Source: Kumtagia sp044326205 (GTDB lineage: Bacteria; Pseudomonadota; Alphaproteobacteria; Rhizobiales; Rhizobiaceae). From it: DNA of 64,000 bases. Location: contig NZ_JBIRCY010000027.1 of the NCBI RefSeq assembly GCF_044326205.1, positions 41,390-105,389 of the forward strand, read 5' to 3'. The translations under genes and the position numbers were made by a program. The notes beneath the pieces are model-generated. The model saw only the letters and a program-made list of their open reading frames with translations. It had not been told where the DNA came from and did no database searches. Positions 16,657 to 24,917 of this stretch are shown here, piece after piece (position 1 is the stretch's first letter; each line of letters starts with the position of its first letter).

Positions 16657-17352
16657 CTCTCCAAGTGCCACCCTGCGCGCTTCCGAAAAGAATTGCCGCC
16701 GCAACAGCACGGCAAACAGGAGCAAGGTGGTGGACAGGAAGGCGACCGGGCTGAGGAACCAGCCAAGATAGGCGATCGAGAAGAAGATGCCGCGCAGCCC
16801 GGCGTTGAAATGCGAACCGGCCAGCATGTTCATCCGCGCCGCGCGCTGGATCGCCGCCTCCATGTCCGAGGGATCGTCCAGACTGTCGCGGTGCATGGGC
16901 ACGGCGCCGACCAGGATCGAGCAGTAGTTGAAGAGGCGATACGACCAGCCGAACTTGAAGAAGGCATAGGCGAGGATGGCGATCAGGCCGACCACCTTGA
17001 TCTCGAAGGCCTGCCGCGAGTGCTGTGCGGCGATGGGCAACTCGTTGACGACCATCAGCACGTTGTCGGCGCCCCTCAGCAGCGCGAAGCACCCGCCGAG
17101 CGCGATCAGCGCGCTGGAGGCGAAGAAGGCGGTGCCCTGCTGCAGGCCGACCATGATGCTGGTGTCGATCATGCGCAGTTCGCGCCGGCCCATCGTGTGC
17201 ATCCAGGCCAGGCGCTGGGCGTTCATCGCGGCGGTCAGCGACACCCGCTTGACCAGATGGCCGTTGGCCGCCAGCGCATGGACGACCCATACGATCAGGA
17301 AGAAGGCGAGGGCGGCAAGATCCGCCGGAGACAGGATCAGAGATTCGGCCAT
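16633..17352 (-). CDS. DUF599 family membrane protein
   Basis: 239 residues from the ATG at 17352 (MAESLILSPADLAALAFFLIVWVVH), which is the usual DUF599 opening; a longer frame to 17538 lacks family features. Four membrane segments are visible, and the signature RLAWMHTMGRRELRMIDTSIMVGLQQGTAFFASSALIALGG follows the first. A later RAARMNMLAGSHFNAGLRGIFFSIAYLGWF segment is typical. Function is unknown in the family. Its C-terminus (EGSRAVGQ) and stop are encoded by the 8-bp tandem repeat, so the end may vary between strains. Confidence 0.9.
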   Translation of the reverse strand: MAESLILSPADLAALAFFLIVWVVHALAANGHLVKRVSLTAAMNAQRLAWMHTMGRRELRMIDTSIMVGLQQGTAFFASSALIALGGCFALLRGADNVLMVVNELPIAAQHSRQAFEIKVVGLIAILAYAFFKFGWSYRLFNYCSILVGAVPMHRDSLDDPSDMEAAIQRAARMNMLAGSHFNAGLRGIFFSIAYLGWFLSPVAFLSTTLLLFAVLLRRQFFSEARRVALGEGSRAVGQ

Positions 17353-17636
17353 GTCAGGCAGCGTAATGCGGCGACCGGCTGGAAGGAAACAGGCGCAGTC
17401 AGATTTTCCAGGGTGACATCCGCCGCATGCGAGTGGTTCCGCAAGCTGATCGGACAGGACAGGGCGGTATCGGAAAGGCGCGGGCGACCGCCTTTCCGCG
17501 TTTCGGGCACTCCGGCCACGCGATGTCGCGGCCTGCACAACGGATTTCGGAGCGGGCCTAGCCTGTAGGCCTTAAAAGACCGATATCTATGGCCCGGCAC
17601 GCGAACGATCGTACCGACCGACCCGGAGCATCCCGC

Positions 17637-19037
17637 TTGTTTCTTTCCGTCTTCGACCTGTTCAAGATCGGCATCGGCCCGTCGAGTTCCCACACGATGG
17701 GGCCGATGACGGCGGCCCGGCGCTTCCTCGACGAGATCGCCGGCGACGACTGGCCGCGGCCGGCCGGGACGAAAGTGGGTCGCCTCGGCGCCAGCCTGCA
17801 CGGCTCGCTCGCCTACACCGGCATCGGCCACGGTTCCGACCGTGCCGTCATCCTCGGGCTTGCCGGCGAGACGCCGACCACGGTCGACCCGGACAAGTCC
17901 GACACCCAGATCGAAAAGATCAAGGCGGAAAAACGCGTCTCGCCGCCCGGCCATCCGACCTATCGCTTCGATCCGGCCGTCGACCTCGTGCTGGACAAGA
18001 AGACGCCGCTGCCCGGCCACGCCAACGGCATGACTTTTTATGCCTACGACACCGACGACCATCTCATCCTGCGCCGTGTCTATTATTCGGTCGGCGGCGG
18101 TTTCGTGGTGTCGGAGGAAGAACTGCAGCGCATGAAAGGCCGCTCGGCGAAGACCGCCGGGCCGAAAGTTCCCTATCCCTTCGCCGACGCCGCCCAGATG
18201 TTGAAAATGGCGGCGAAAAGCGGCCTGTCGATCGCCGAGATGAAGCGGGCGAATGAAGAAACGCAAATGCCGCGCGAAGACCTCGACGCCAGGCTCGACG
18301 CCATCTGGAGCGCCATGCGCGGCTGCATCGATCGCGGGCTGGCGCAGGAAGGCATCATGCCGGGCGGGCTGAAAGTGCGCCGCCGCGCGAAGATGCTGCA
18401 CGGCAAGCTGGAGGAGGAATGGCGGCAGAACCGGCCGAACCCGCTGCTCGCCAATGACTGGCTGTCGGTCTATGCCATGGCGGTCAACGAGGAGAACGCC
18501 GCCGGCGGCCGCGTCGTCACCGCGCCGACCAACGGCGCGGCCGGCACATTGCCCGCCGTGCTGCGTTACTGGCTGCATTTCCACCCCGAGGCCGACCAGC
18601 CGAGCATCCGCGACTTCCTGCTGACGGCCGCGGCGGTCGGCGGCATTATAAAACACAATGCCTCGATCTCCGGCGCGGAGGTAGGCTGCCAGGGCGAGGT
18701 GGGCTCGGCCTCGGCGATGGCGGCTGCGGGCTTGTGCGCCGTCATGGGCGGCACGCCGGAGCAGGTGGAGAACGCTGCCGAAATTGCGCTGGAGCATCAC
18801 CTCGGCATGACCTGCGATCCTGTCGCCGGCCTGGTGCAGGTGCCGTGCATCGAGCGTAACGCGCTCGGCGCGGTGAAGGCCGTCACCGCCGCCTCGCTGG
18901 CGGTCAAGGGCGACGGCAAACATTTCGTGCCGCTCGACGCTGCGATCGAGACCATGCGCCAGACCGGCCTCGACATGAGCGAGAAATACAAGGAGACCAG
19001 CCTCGGCGGGCTCGCGGTCAACGTCGTGGAGTGCTGA
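17637..19037 (+). CDS. sdaA: L-serine ammonia-lyase (iron-sulphur L-serine dehydratase)
   Basis: Single-chain enzyme that converts L-serine to pyruvate and ammonia. The start chosen is TTG at 17637 (MFLSVFDLFKIGIGPSSSHTMGPM, the family opening) with CGGAG at 17624-17628; an in-frame ATG at 17589 would add 16 residues. The beta domain carries the SSSHT motif. The alpha domain includes NGAAGTLPAVLRY, HNASISGAEVGCQGEVGSA, MTCDPVAGLVQVPCIERN, whose Cys residues bind the 4Fe-4S cluster. Length of 466 residues is normal. It converges on the zincin-like operon. Confidence 0.95.
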   Translation: MFLSVFDLFKIGIGPSSSHTMGPMTAARRFLDEIAGDDWPRPAGTKVGRLGASLHGSLAYTGIGHGSDRAVILGLAGETPTTVDPDKSDTQIEKIKAEKRVSPPGHPTYRFDPAVDLVLDKKTPLPGHANGMTFYAYDTDDHLILRRVYYSVGGGFVVSEEELQRMKGRSAKTAGPKVPYPFADAAQMLKMAAKSGLSIAEMKRANEETQMPREDLDARLDAIWSAMRGCIDRGLAQEGIMPGGLKVRRRAKMLHGKLEEEWRQNRPNPLLANDWLSVYAMAVNEENAAGGRVVTAPTNGAAGTLPAVLRYWLHFHPEADQPSIRDFLLTAAAVGGIIKHNASISGAEVGCQGEVGSASAMAAAGLCAVMGGTPEQVENAAEIALEHHLGMTCDPVAGLVQVPCIERNALGAVKAVTAASLAVKGDGKHFVPLDAAIETMRQTGLDMSEKYKETSLGGLAVNVVEC

Positions 19038-19071
19038 GTTTCTGCTGACAGGTTCTCAAGCGCTCCGGATC

Positions 19072-19950
19072 TCAATACGGAAACGGCTGGTTCGTCGGGT
19101 TGGTCTCGAGGTGGATCGTCGCCGTCTTCTGCAGCTTGGTGAAATTCGCCAGCGCAACCCCGACCTCCTTCTGGTCGCCCTGATCGAAGGCGGCGAAATT
19201 CTTGTCGCCCCACAATGAGGCTTCCGATGCGCCCAGGCCGCCGCCATTGTAGTGCGGGGCGATGTACTGGTGCCTGGCCTCGTGGGCGATCAGCCGCGCC
19301 AGCGCGGTCGCGACGCTGATCTGATCATCCTTCGGCCAGTCGGCCAGCGGTTTCTCGACCAGCTCCCATGCCATCAGGCCGCGTATGTCGACGAGCGACT
19401 GATGTCTGCCATAATAACCCGCCAGGCCTAGTCCCTTGCGCGTACTGGTTCCTTCTATGGCTTTTTTCTTGTCGGCCAGGATCTCATTCTTGCTGCGCCC
19501 GCCGGCGTTGAATTCGGCGACCGCCTCCTTCACGGTTTCCAGCGACGCTGCGCCGCCTGTGAGCACAAAGGCCAGTTTCTGGCTGCCCGCCGTGAGGACG
19601 TCCTTGGACTGAAAACCGATGCCGCCGCGTTCCGGCACGCCGGCATTGCGTGTTTGGGTTCCGGTGTTCAGGGTGATGCCGTTCTGCTTGGCGGAATGAG
19701 CTAGGTTCGACGTCTGCGTCCGCACCGACTGGTTGTGGAAGGCGCTGACATCGCCGTCGCTCTCCACCACTTTCACCACCGAGTCGGTGAAGTCGAAGCG
19801 TGTCGGGAATTTCGAGGGCTGCTGCAGCAGGACCTTGAAGTTTTTCACGAAGGCAAAAAGGTTCTGGGTTTCGGCGAGTGTCGTGTCGCGCACGACCTGC
19901 GGCTGGCGGCTGAACAGATCATCGTCGACGATGTAGAGTGTGTTTGCCAT
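19072..19950 (-). CDS. unrecognised protein with HExxH-x15-E zincin-like motif (gene B of pair)
   Basis: 292 residues with no recognised family. The motif HEARH (His223, Glu224, His227) lies in LARLIAHEARHQYIAPHYNGGGLGA, and Glu243 is exactly 15 residues after the second His, as in gluzincin metallopeptidases. The N-terminus MANTLYIVDDDLFSRQ has no signal peptide, so any export would need another route. GGAGGAG precedes the ATG at 19950. It is 48 bases downstream of the other HExxH gene and is probably cotranscribed. Metallopeptidase activity is inferred from motif geometry only. Confidence 0.75.
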   Translation of the reverse strand: MANTLYIVDDDLFSRQPQVVRDTTLAETQNLFAFVKNFKVLLQQPSKFPTRFDFTDSVVKVVESDGDVSAFHNQSVRTQTSNLAHSAKQNGITLNTGTQTRNAGVPERGGIGFQSKDVLTAGSQKLAFVLTGGAASLETVKEAVAEFNAGGRSKNEILADKKKAIEGTSTRKGLGLAGYYGRHQSLVDIRGLMAWELVEKPLADWPKDDQISVATALARLIAHEARHQYIAPHYNGGGLGASEASLWGDKNFAAFDQGDQKEVGVALANFTKLQKTATIHLETNPTNQPFPY

Positions 19951-19998
19951 GCATCTCCTCCGGGCTCGGCGTGGACAGCGTCTGCCGGCCTGTGACGG

Positions 19999-20961
19999 TC
20001 ACCTCGGAACGCGCAGTGCGTCCAGCAGCGCAGCCCGCTGTCCGGATTGGAAGACCGCGTGGAATTTTTCCGAAACCTTGTCGCCCTTCTTGAGGGCGGA
20101 AAGCCGCTGGTTGTATTCAACGGCGCTGCGCTGCGCGATCGTTGCGAAGATCCTGTGCAACTTCAGCAGTGCGGCCTTGTTCTTGTTGGAGGTTCCGGCT
20201 GTCGCCGTTGCGAACAATTCCAGCAGTTCCGGGTCCCAGGTCACATAATTTTCGTAAGCGACGATCTGGATCTTCATCGAGCTTTCGATGAGCCGACGTG
20301 TTTCCTCGGCCATGAGTTCGTTGAGAAGCTGGGTGTTCATCCGCGAGACCTGGCGCCGGTAGAATTCCTCGGCCTCGTCGCTGTCCATGCCAACGCCGTC
20401 GGCGACGGCGATTTCTTCCGGCTTGATGTGGCTGTATTCCGGCAGGCTCGGCAGCATATTGGCGATCGACCTGATGTCATCAGCCGAAATCTGCGCGCCG
20501 TTGCCGCCAGACTTGCCCAGCTCATATTGCTTCACCAGCCGCACACAGAGCCGGATCATATCGTATTCCGGAATGCCGCGGATCGTCGGGGGATCGTAGT
20601 TCGGCTCGAGCATCAGATGGTATGTCACCTGCGCGAGATAGGCCGCCGCCTCGTCCGCCACCCTGGTGACCCTGATCTTGTTCATGTCAGTTATGACGTG
20701 CGTGCATTCATGAAGCACGTTGGAGCGGATGATCGGCGTGAGCGGCGGTTCCTTGGCTGCCGTGCGGATCATGTTGCTCGCGGCCATGTAGAGCGAATAG
20801 CTTTCCTTCCATGGCTTCACCGTGATCGCCCCTGCCTCGATCAGGTCGTAGACCTTGTCGTATTCGCCGGCATTGATGCTGATCGGCCCGACAGTGAAGC
20901 GCATGTTGCGGATACGGCCGTCGTCAAGAACCTCCAGAACCTCGGTTTTGGTGATTGGCAT
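19999..20961 (-). CDS. unrecognised protein with HExxH-x15-E zincin-like motif (gene A of pair)
   Basis: 320 residues from the ATG at 20961, set by AAGGAGG just before it; a longer frame to 21018 has no ribosome site. His84-Glu85-x-x-His88 (NVLHECTHVITD) with Glu104 in VADEAAAYLAQ gives the same HExxH-x15-E spacing as its neighbour. The preceding NVL and following AAAYLA are typical of zincin active-site helices. No signal peptide or membrane segment. The rest is helix-rich with ETRRLIESSMKIQ and a basic tail. Its upstream region is AT-rich. Likely the first gene of a two-gene operon; role unknown. Confidence 0.78.
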   Translation of the reverse strand: MPITKTEVLEVLDDGRIRNMRFTVGPISINAGEYDKVYDLIEAGAITVKPWKESYSLYMAASNMIRTAAKEPPLTPIIRSNVLHECTHVITDMNKIRVTRVADEAAAYLAQVTYHLMLEPNYDPPTIRGIPEYDMIRLCVRLVKQYELGKSGGNGAQISADDIRSIANMLPSLPEYSHIKPEEIAVADGVGMDSDEAEEFYRRQVSRMNTQLLNELMAEETRRLIESSMKIQIVAYENYVTWDPELLELFATATAGTSNKNKAALLKLHRIFATIAQRSAVEYNQRLSALKKGDKVSEKFHAVFQSGQRAALLDALRVPR

Positions 20962-21192
20962 TCGGCCTCCTTGATATTTGCAAGGTGCGAGCTTCCGAGA
21001 GAATGTGAAAGATTCCACGTTATTGTATCTGATTTATGCTCCTCAATGTTGCTCTTTGAATCTTGTAAGGCTGGCCGAAGGCAGGGAAACGAGGGGTTTG
21101 TGTAACGAGAGGCGCCGCCGTGGCGGTGTGCGCCGCCTGTGAATAACCGCTTCGGCCGTTGACCGCTGCGCGGCGCGCGCTAAACCAGAGGC

Positions 21193-21630
21193 ATGGCGCT
21201 CAATCTCATAAAACTCTGCGTCGGCTGCGACAGCGTCGAGGATCTGGAGGAGTGGATCACTTTCCGCCTCGACGAAAAGCGGCGCGCCGGTGAGCCGGTC
21301 GAGCATTTCCACACGACGCGCATGGTGCCGATCCGCGCTGCCGAGCTTGTCGACGGCGGCTCGCTCTACTGGGTGATCAAGGCGCAGGTGCAATGCCGCC
21401 AGCGGTTGGTTGAAATACGCCCGTTCACTGACGATGAAGGCATCGGCCGCTGCCACCTCGTCCTCGATCCGATTGTCGAGCGTACCGAATGGCAGCCGCG
21501 CCGCGCCTTCCAAGGCTGGCGTTACCTCAAGCCGGCCGACGCGCCGGCCGATCTCGGCAAGGGCAGGGCGGGGCTCACGCAGATGCCGCCGCATCTGAAG
21601 CAGGAACTGGCGGCACTCGGGCTGCTCTGA
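21193..21630 (+). CDS. DUF1489 family protein
   Basis: 145-residue soluble protein conserved in alphaproteobacteria. The opening MALNLIKLCVGCDSVEDLEEWI and the central HTTRMVPIRAAELVDGGSLYWVIKAQVQCRQRLVEIRPF, and DPIVERTEWQPRRAFQGWRYLKPADAPADL, are the family hallmarks. No catalytic role is known. It stands alone, pointing away from the zincin-like operon and convergent with the aspartic protease gene. Confidence 0.92.
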   Translation: MALNLIKLCVGCDSVEDLEEWITFRLDEKRRAGEPVEHFHTTRMVPIRAAELVDGGSLYWVIKAQVQCRQRLVEIRPFTDDEGIGRCHLVLDPIVERTEWQPRRAFQGWRYLKPADAPADLGKGRAGLTQMPPHLKQELAALGLL

Positions 21631-21697
21631 CAGAATCTTCCTGAACTATCACTCCGATCCGCCCGGTGCATTCAACGAATTGCGCTGACGGATACGC

Positions 21698-22399
21698 TCA
21701 GTCGCGCAAAGTCAGCCGGTCGCCGCGCATGTCGAAACCCGACAGTGTCGAAATGAAATTCATGCCGAGCAGGCTCTGGCCGAGCGAGCCTTCGGCCGCC
21801 ACCAGGATCGGCTGGTTGCGGCGGATGATGCTGCCAACGGTGATTTCGCGCGCCCGCGTCGCGGCGGCGGTCGTGGTGCCGTTGGCTGTGGCGACGGGAA
21901 TGGAATAGTTGAGCGAGTTTACGTCGATGCCGGCACGGCGCGCGTCCTCGGCGGTTAGAACTGTGCTGGTGGCCCCTGTGTCGACAAGGAACTCGACCGG
22001 CGCGCCCTCGACCGTGCCACGCACCTCGAAATGACCGTTCTGCCGCTTTTCCATCATCACCGTTGCGCGGCCCTCCTGGTCGAAGGACGAGAGGGGGCTG
22101 CCGGGGATAAGGCCGGCGGTGACCCGGGAAAGTACGTCCTGCATCTCGTATCGGTACTGGTAGCCGGCAACGAGCGCGAGGGCGACCGCCAGCCATATGG
22201 CCGCCGCGCGCAAGCCGCCGCTCATGGCGCGGCGCGAGGACAGAAACCAGACGGCGAGGACGGTGATAAGCGCGCCGCCATAGACCAGCTTGCCGAAATC
22301 ATTGTTGTCCAGGCCGAAGACCGAGCCGCTGGAATCGGTCATCAGCAGGATGACCAGTCCGACGCCGAGGATGATCAGGCCGATATAATAGCGGTTCAT
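21698..22399 (-). CDS. retropepsin-like clan AA aspartic protease (TIGR02281 type)
   Basis: 233 residues. Three hydrophobic segments at the N-terminus (YIGLIILGVGLVILLMT, LVYGGALITVLAVWFL, LRAAAIWLAVALALVAG) anchor a C-terminal protease domain. The active site is VEFLVDTGATSTVLTAEDA; one DTG per chain means it would work as a dimer, as in retropepsins. The mature domain would face the periplasm. It lies 10 bases after the DUF1289 gene and is likely in one operon with it. Confidence 0.92.
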   Translation of the reverse strand: MNRYYIGLIILGVGLVILLMTDSSGSVFGLDNNDFGKLVYGGALITVLAVWFLSSRRAMSGGLRAAAIWLAVALALVAGYQYRYEMQDVLSRVTAGLIPGSPLSSFDQEGRATVMMEKRQNGHFEVRGTVEGAPVEFLVDTGATSTVLTAEDARRAGIDVNSLNYSIPVATANGTTTAAATRAREITVGSIIRRNQPILVAAEGSLGQSLLGMNFISTLSGFDMRGDRLTLRD

Positions 22400-22409
22400 C
22401 GTTGAAAAC

Positions 22410-22670
22410 TCACTCCGCCATGCCGCGTTCGCGCGCCATGCGGGCGCGGCGGGTCTCGCGGCGCGGCCGGCGCTCGACGGTTTCCAGCCGGGCCGGCAGC
22501 AGCGCCATCACGGCGCGCCGCTGGTCCGGGGTCATGGCGATCCATTCCGCGATCTCGTCGCGCGTGCGCCCGCAGCCGAAGCAGTAGCCCGTCTTCATGT
22601 CGATGGAGCAGACGAGGATGCAGGGCGATTCGATCACGGCCGAAAAGTTTCCGTTTGTTCTCCAGCACAT
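22410..22670 (-). CDS. DUF1289 domain protein
   Basis: About 86 residues from the ATG at 22670; an in-frame TTG at 22718 would add 16. The DUF1289 core SPCILVCSIDMKTGYCFGCGRTRDEIAEW has four Cys arranged like a small metal-binding knuckle. The C-terminal half is strongly basic (RRPRRETRRARMARERG). It could bind nucleic acid or a metal, but no function is established. It is divergent from cobT, whose start is less than 100 bases away, and is followed by the aspartic protease gene. Confidence 0.9.
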   Translation of the reverse strand: MCWRTNGNFSAVIESPCILVCSIDMKTGYCFGCGRTRDEIAEWIAMTPDQRRAVMALLPARLETVERRPRRETRRARMARERGMAE

Positions 22671-22765
22671 GGGACAGGCGGCCCCGCAATGCAAGGGCGC
22701 GATTGTGCCACGCGGCAAGAGCGTCTATGCCCCCGGCAACGACGGCAAGGTGCGACGGATACGAC

Positions 22766-23770
22766 ATGGTATCGGGACTTCCCTTCGACGACATACGCGG
22801 GCTGATCCGGCAACTGCCGGCGGGTGACGACAAGGTGGCGGAGCGCGTGCGCTTCGACTTCCTGTCGCGGTCGCGGCGTTTCGGCCCGCTCGGCCGGGTG
22901 GAGGAAATCGCGGTGTGGCTGGCGCGCTGGAGCGGCAGGCAGCCTTCGATACGCCGGCCGCTGATGGCGGTCTTCGCCGGCAATCACGGCGTGGCGGTTC
23001 ACGGCGTTTCGCCGCGTCCGGTCGATGAGACGGCGCGGCTGGTCGAACTCTGTGCCGCCGGCGGCGCCGCCATCAACGGCGTCTGCCTCTCGAACGATGT
23101 CGGGCTGAAAGTGTTCGACCTCGCGCTGCACCTGCCGACCGGCGACATAACCACCGAGGCGGCATTCGACGAGCGCGGCTGCGCTGCAACCATTGCCTTC
23201 GGCATGGAGGCGGTGGCCGGCGGGACGGACCTCTTGTGCATCGGCGCTCTCGGCGTCGGTGACTCGACGGTTGCGGCGGCGATGCTTTCTGCGCTGTTCG
23301 GCGGCGCGGGCGCGGACTGGGCCGGACCGGGTTCCGGAGCGGACGCCGCCATGGTGGCGCGCAAGGCGGAGATCGTCGACCGGGCTCTTGCCCTGCATCG
23401 CGGCCATCTGAAGGATCCGCTGGAGGTGTTGCGGCGGCTGGGCGGGCGCGAATTCGCGGCAATCGCAGGCGCGATCCTTGCGGCGCGCATGGAGCACGTG
23501 CCGGTGATCCTCGACGGCGGTGCGGCGATGGCCGCGGCGGCGGTGCTGAAGTCGCTCGATACGGGAGCGATCGATCATTGCCTGATTGCTCAGCAACCGG
23601 TTGAACGAGGCTTGGCTCATGCCGTAGGGCGGCTGGGGTTGAAACCGGTGCTCGACTTTGGAATCGGCGGCGGGGAGGGGACTTCGGCCGTGCTTGCGGC
23701 GGGGGTGGTCAAGGCGGCGGCGCAGGTGGCCTCGACCTTCGCGGAGGCAAGAGCAGCCGTTTCCGGATAA
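22766..23770 (+). CDS. cobT: nicotinate-nucleotide-dimethylbenzimidazole phosphoribosyltransferase
   Basis: CobT activates the lower ligand in cobalamin assembly by transferring phosphoribose from nicotinate mononucleotide to dimethylbenzimidazole. 334 residues from the ATG at 22766 (MVSGLPFDDIRGLIRQLP). Signatures: MAVFAGNHGVAVHGVSPRP, GGAAINGVC, ALGVGDSTVAAAML, and a late glycine-rich LDFGIGGGEGTSAV with the catalytic Glu expected there. No cobalamin riboswitch is seen upstream; the region is filled by DUF1289. Confidence 0.96.
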   Translation: MVSGLPFDDIRGLIRQLPAGDDKVAERVRFDFLSRSRRFGPLGRVEEIAVWLARWSGRQPSIRRPLMAVFAGNHGVAVHGVSPRPVDETARLVELCAAGGAAINGVCLSNDVGLKVFDLALHLPTGDITTEAAFDERGCAATIAFGMEAVAGGTDLLCIGALGVGDSTVAAAMLSALFGGAGADWAGPGSGADAAMVARKAEIVDRALALHRGHLKDPLEVLRRLGGREFAAIAGAILAARMEHVPVILDGGAAMAAAAVLKSLDTGAIDHCLIAQQPVERGLAHAVGRLGLKPVLDFGIGGGEGTSAVLAAGVVKAAAQVASTFAEARAAVSG

Positions 23771-23791
23771 CGTCTCGGCTTGAAATTTCGA

Positions 23792-24187
23792 TCAACCCGA
23801 ATTGACCGCCGACGGAAGCCAGCGTCGGACAGGTTCGCTGCCGTCGAACGTCGCCTCGAAAATCGATGATGCGAGCACGGCATGCATATGAAGCATTTCG
23901 GAGCTCACGTTTCGGAAGCCGTGTTTGCGGTTGGCTGGGACAATGAGAGATTGCCCGGCGGTTAAAACCGCGGTTTCTTCTTCGATCCACATCTCGGCTT
24001 TGCCAGCGAGAACCGTAAGCACTTCCTCCACGGGATGACTATGAGTGGGTGCGCCCATGGCTGGCGCCACCCATTGCTCGAAAATACAAAGTTGAGCTGC
24101 ACCGTTGCAGGCCGATACCTGCATTCGGGTTTCCACGCCTGCTCGCCATTTCTCGCGCGGCTGTTCACCGTGTGAAATCATCTTCAT
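23792..24187 (-). CDS. cupin domain protein
   Basis: 131-residue single-domain cupin. The two metal-binding motifs are THSHPVEEVLTVLAGKAEMW (His, His, Glu) and PANRKHGFRNVS (His). The N-terminus is soluble. Such small cupins include sugar-binding regulators and dioxygenase-like enzymes; the exact substrate cannot be told. It converges on cobT with 21 bases between stops and ends a short minus-strand group after the tiny lipoprotein. Confidence 0.9.
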   Translation of the reverse strand: MKMISHGEQPREKWRAGVETRMQVSACNGAAQLCIFEQWVAPAMGAPTHSHPVEEVLTVLAGKAEMWIEEETAVLTAGQSLIVPANRKHGFRNVSSEMLHMHAVLASSIFEATFDGSEPVRRWLPSAVNSG

Positions 24188-24247
24188 AGGCGCCTCCGGC
24201 TCCAGTTTTGAAGATGCGTTTCCGTTCCTTCCGTAAGACCTGACGGG

Positions 24248-24424
24248 CTATTGCATCTGCCCGGTTAAAAGCGTCGTCCACAAATGGAAATTAGTCGGCT
24301 GGTCGCAGAAGCCGGCATCGAAGCGGTGCTGCGTGCAGGCGGGCTCGAACGGCTTGCTCGGCGGCGCAGTCTGGCAGGCCGAGAGCAGGGCCATGGTCAT
24401 CGCGATCGGCAGCAGCAGGCGCAT
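24248..24424 (-). CDS. tiny lipoprotein (58 residues), paralogue of the one at 53483
   Basis: Short gene easily missed. MRLLLPIAMTMALLSACQ is a complete signal peptide with lipobox LSAC; the mature part is only about 43 residues. It has the pattern F-x-P-x-C-T-x5-DAG-x-C (PFEPACTQHRFDAGFC), which is shared with the tiny lipoprotein at 53483-53650 (TFHPQCTPRAEDAGNC). The conserved Cys pair could form a disulphide. The shared motif is strong evidence that it is translated. Function unknown. Confidence 0.72.
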   Translation of the reverse strand: MRLLLPIAMTMALLSACQTAPPSKPFEPACTQHRFDAGFCDQPTNFHLWTTLLTGQMQ

Positions 24425-24564
24425 GGTGAAAATTCCGATTCCCTTGCGGGCGGTTTAGCACGCGACCGTTAGCCGGGCTACCGAGGCCGGCGAGGGGCGG
24501 TCACGGCTTGACCATCAGCAGTCGGCTGGGCTTGACGAACTCATATCTCGGTGGTTATACGTCA

Positions 24565-24588
24565 ATCAATAGCTGGCTGGTTATTGAT
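24565..24588. promoter_or_regulatory. candidate ArsR-family operator (ATCAATA-N10-TATTGAT)
   Basis: Perfect 7-bp inverted repeat with a 10-base spacer, ending five bases before the ATG of the ArsR-type gene at 24594. The position suggests autorepression. The transcript would start inside or near the repeat, giving a nearly leaderless mRNA. Confidence 0.5.
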
Positions 24589-24593
24589 CCCAA

Positions 24594-24917
24594 ATGCCCG
24601 ATGCCCATGACATGCTCTTCAGGACGCTTGCCGACCCGACGCGGCGGGCCATCTTTGAGCGGCTGTGCCGCGAGGGCGAGCAGACGGTCGGGGCGCTGAC
24701 GACCCGCGCCGGCGTCTCGCAACCGGCGGTCTCTAAGCATCTTGGGCTGCTGAAGCAGGCCGGCCTGGTGCGCGACCGTCACGAAGGGCGCCAGACGCAC
24801 TACAGTGCGCAACTCGGCGCCTTGGCCCCGCTGGTCGATTGGACAAAAGAGATGACCGGGTTCTGGGAAAACCGGTTCGACGGCCTCGAAGACCTGCTGA
24901 AAAGGATGGACCAATGA
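24594..24917 (+). CDS. ArsR/SmtB family transcriptional regulator
   Basis: 107-residue winged-helix repressor. MLFRTLADPTRRAIFERLCREGEQTVGALTTRAGVSQPAVSKHLGLLKQAGLVRDRHEGRQTHY covers the DNA-binding helix and wing. No metal-binding Cys cluster (such as CVC) is visible, so it is probably not a metal sensor. It is the first gene of an operon: its TGA overlaps the ATG of the SRPBCC gene (24914-24917). This ArsR-SRPBCC pairing is common in bacteria. Confidence 0.92.
   Translation: MPDAHDMLFRTLADPTRRAIFERLCREGEQTVGALTTRAGVSQPAVSKHLGLLKQAGLVRDRHEGRQTHYSAQLGALAPLVDWTKEMTGFWENRFDGLEDLLKRMDQ

Noticed and set aside
22671..22765. possible cobalamin riboswitch before cobT
   Set aside because: The gap is under 100 bases and no conserved B12-box was seen.
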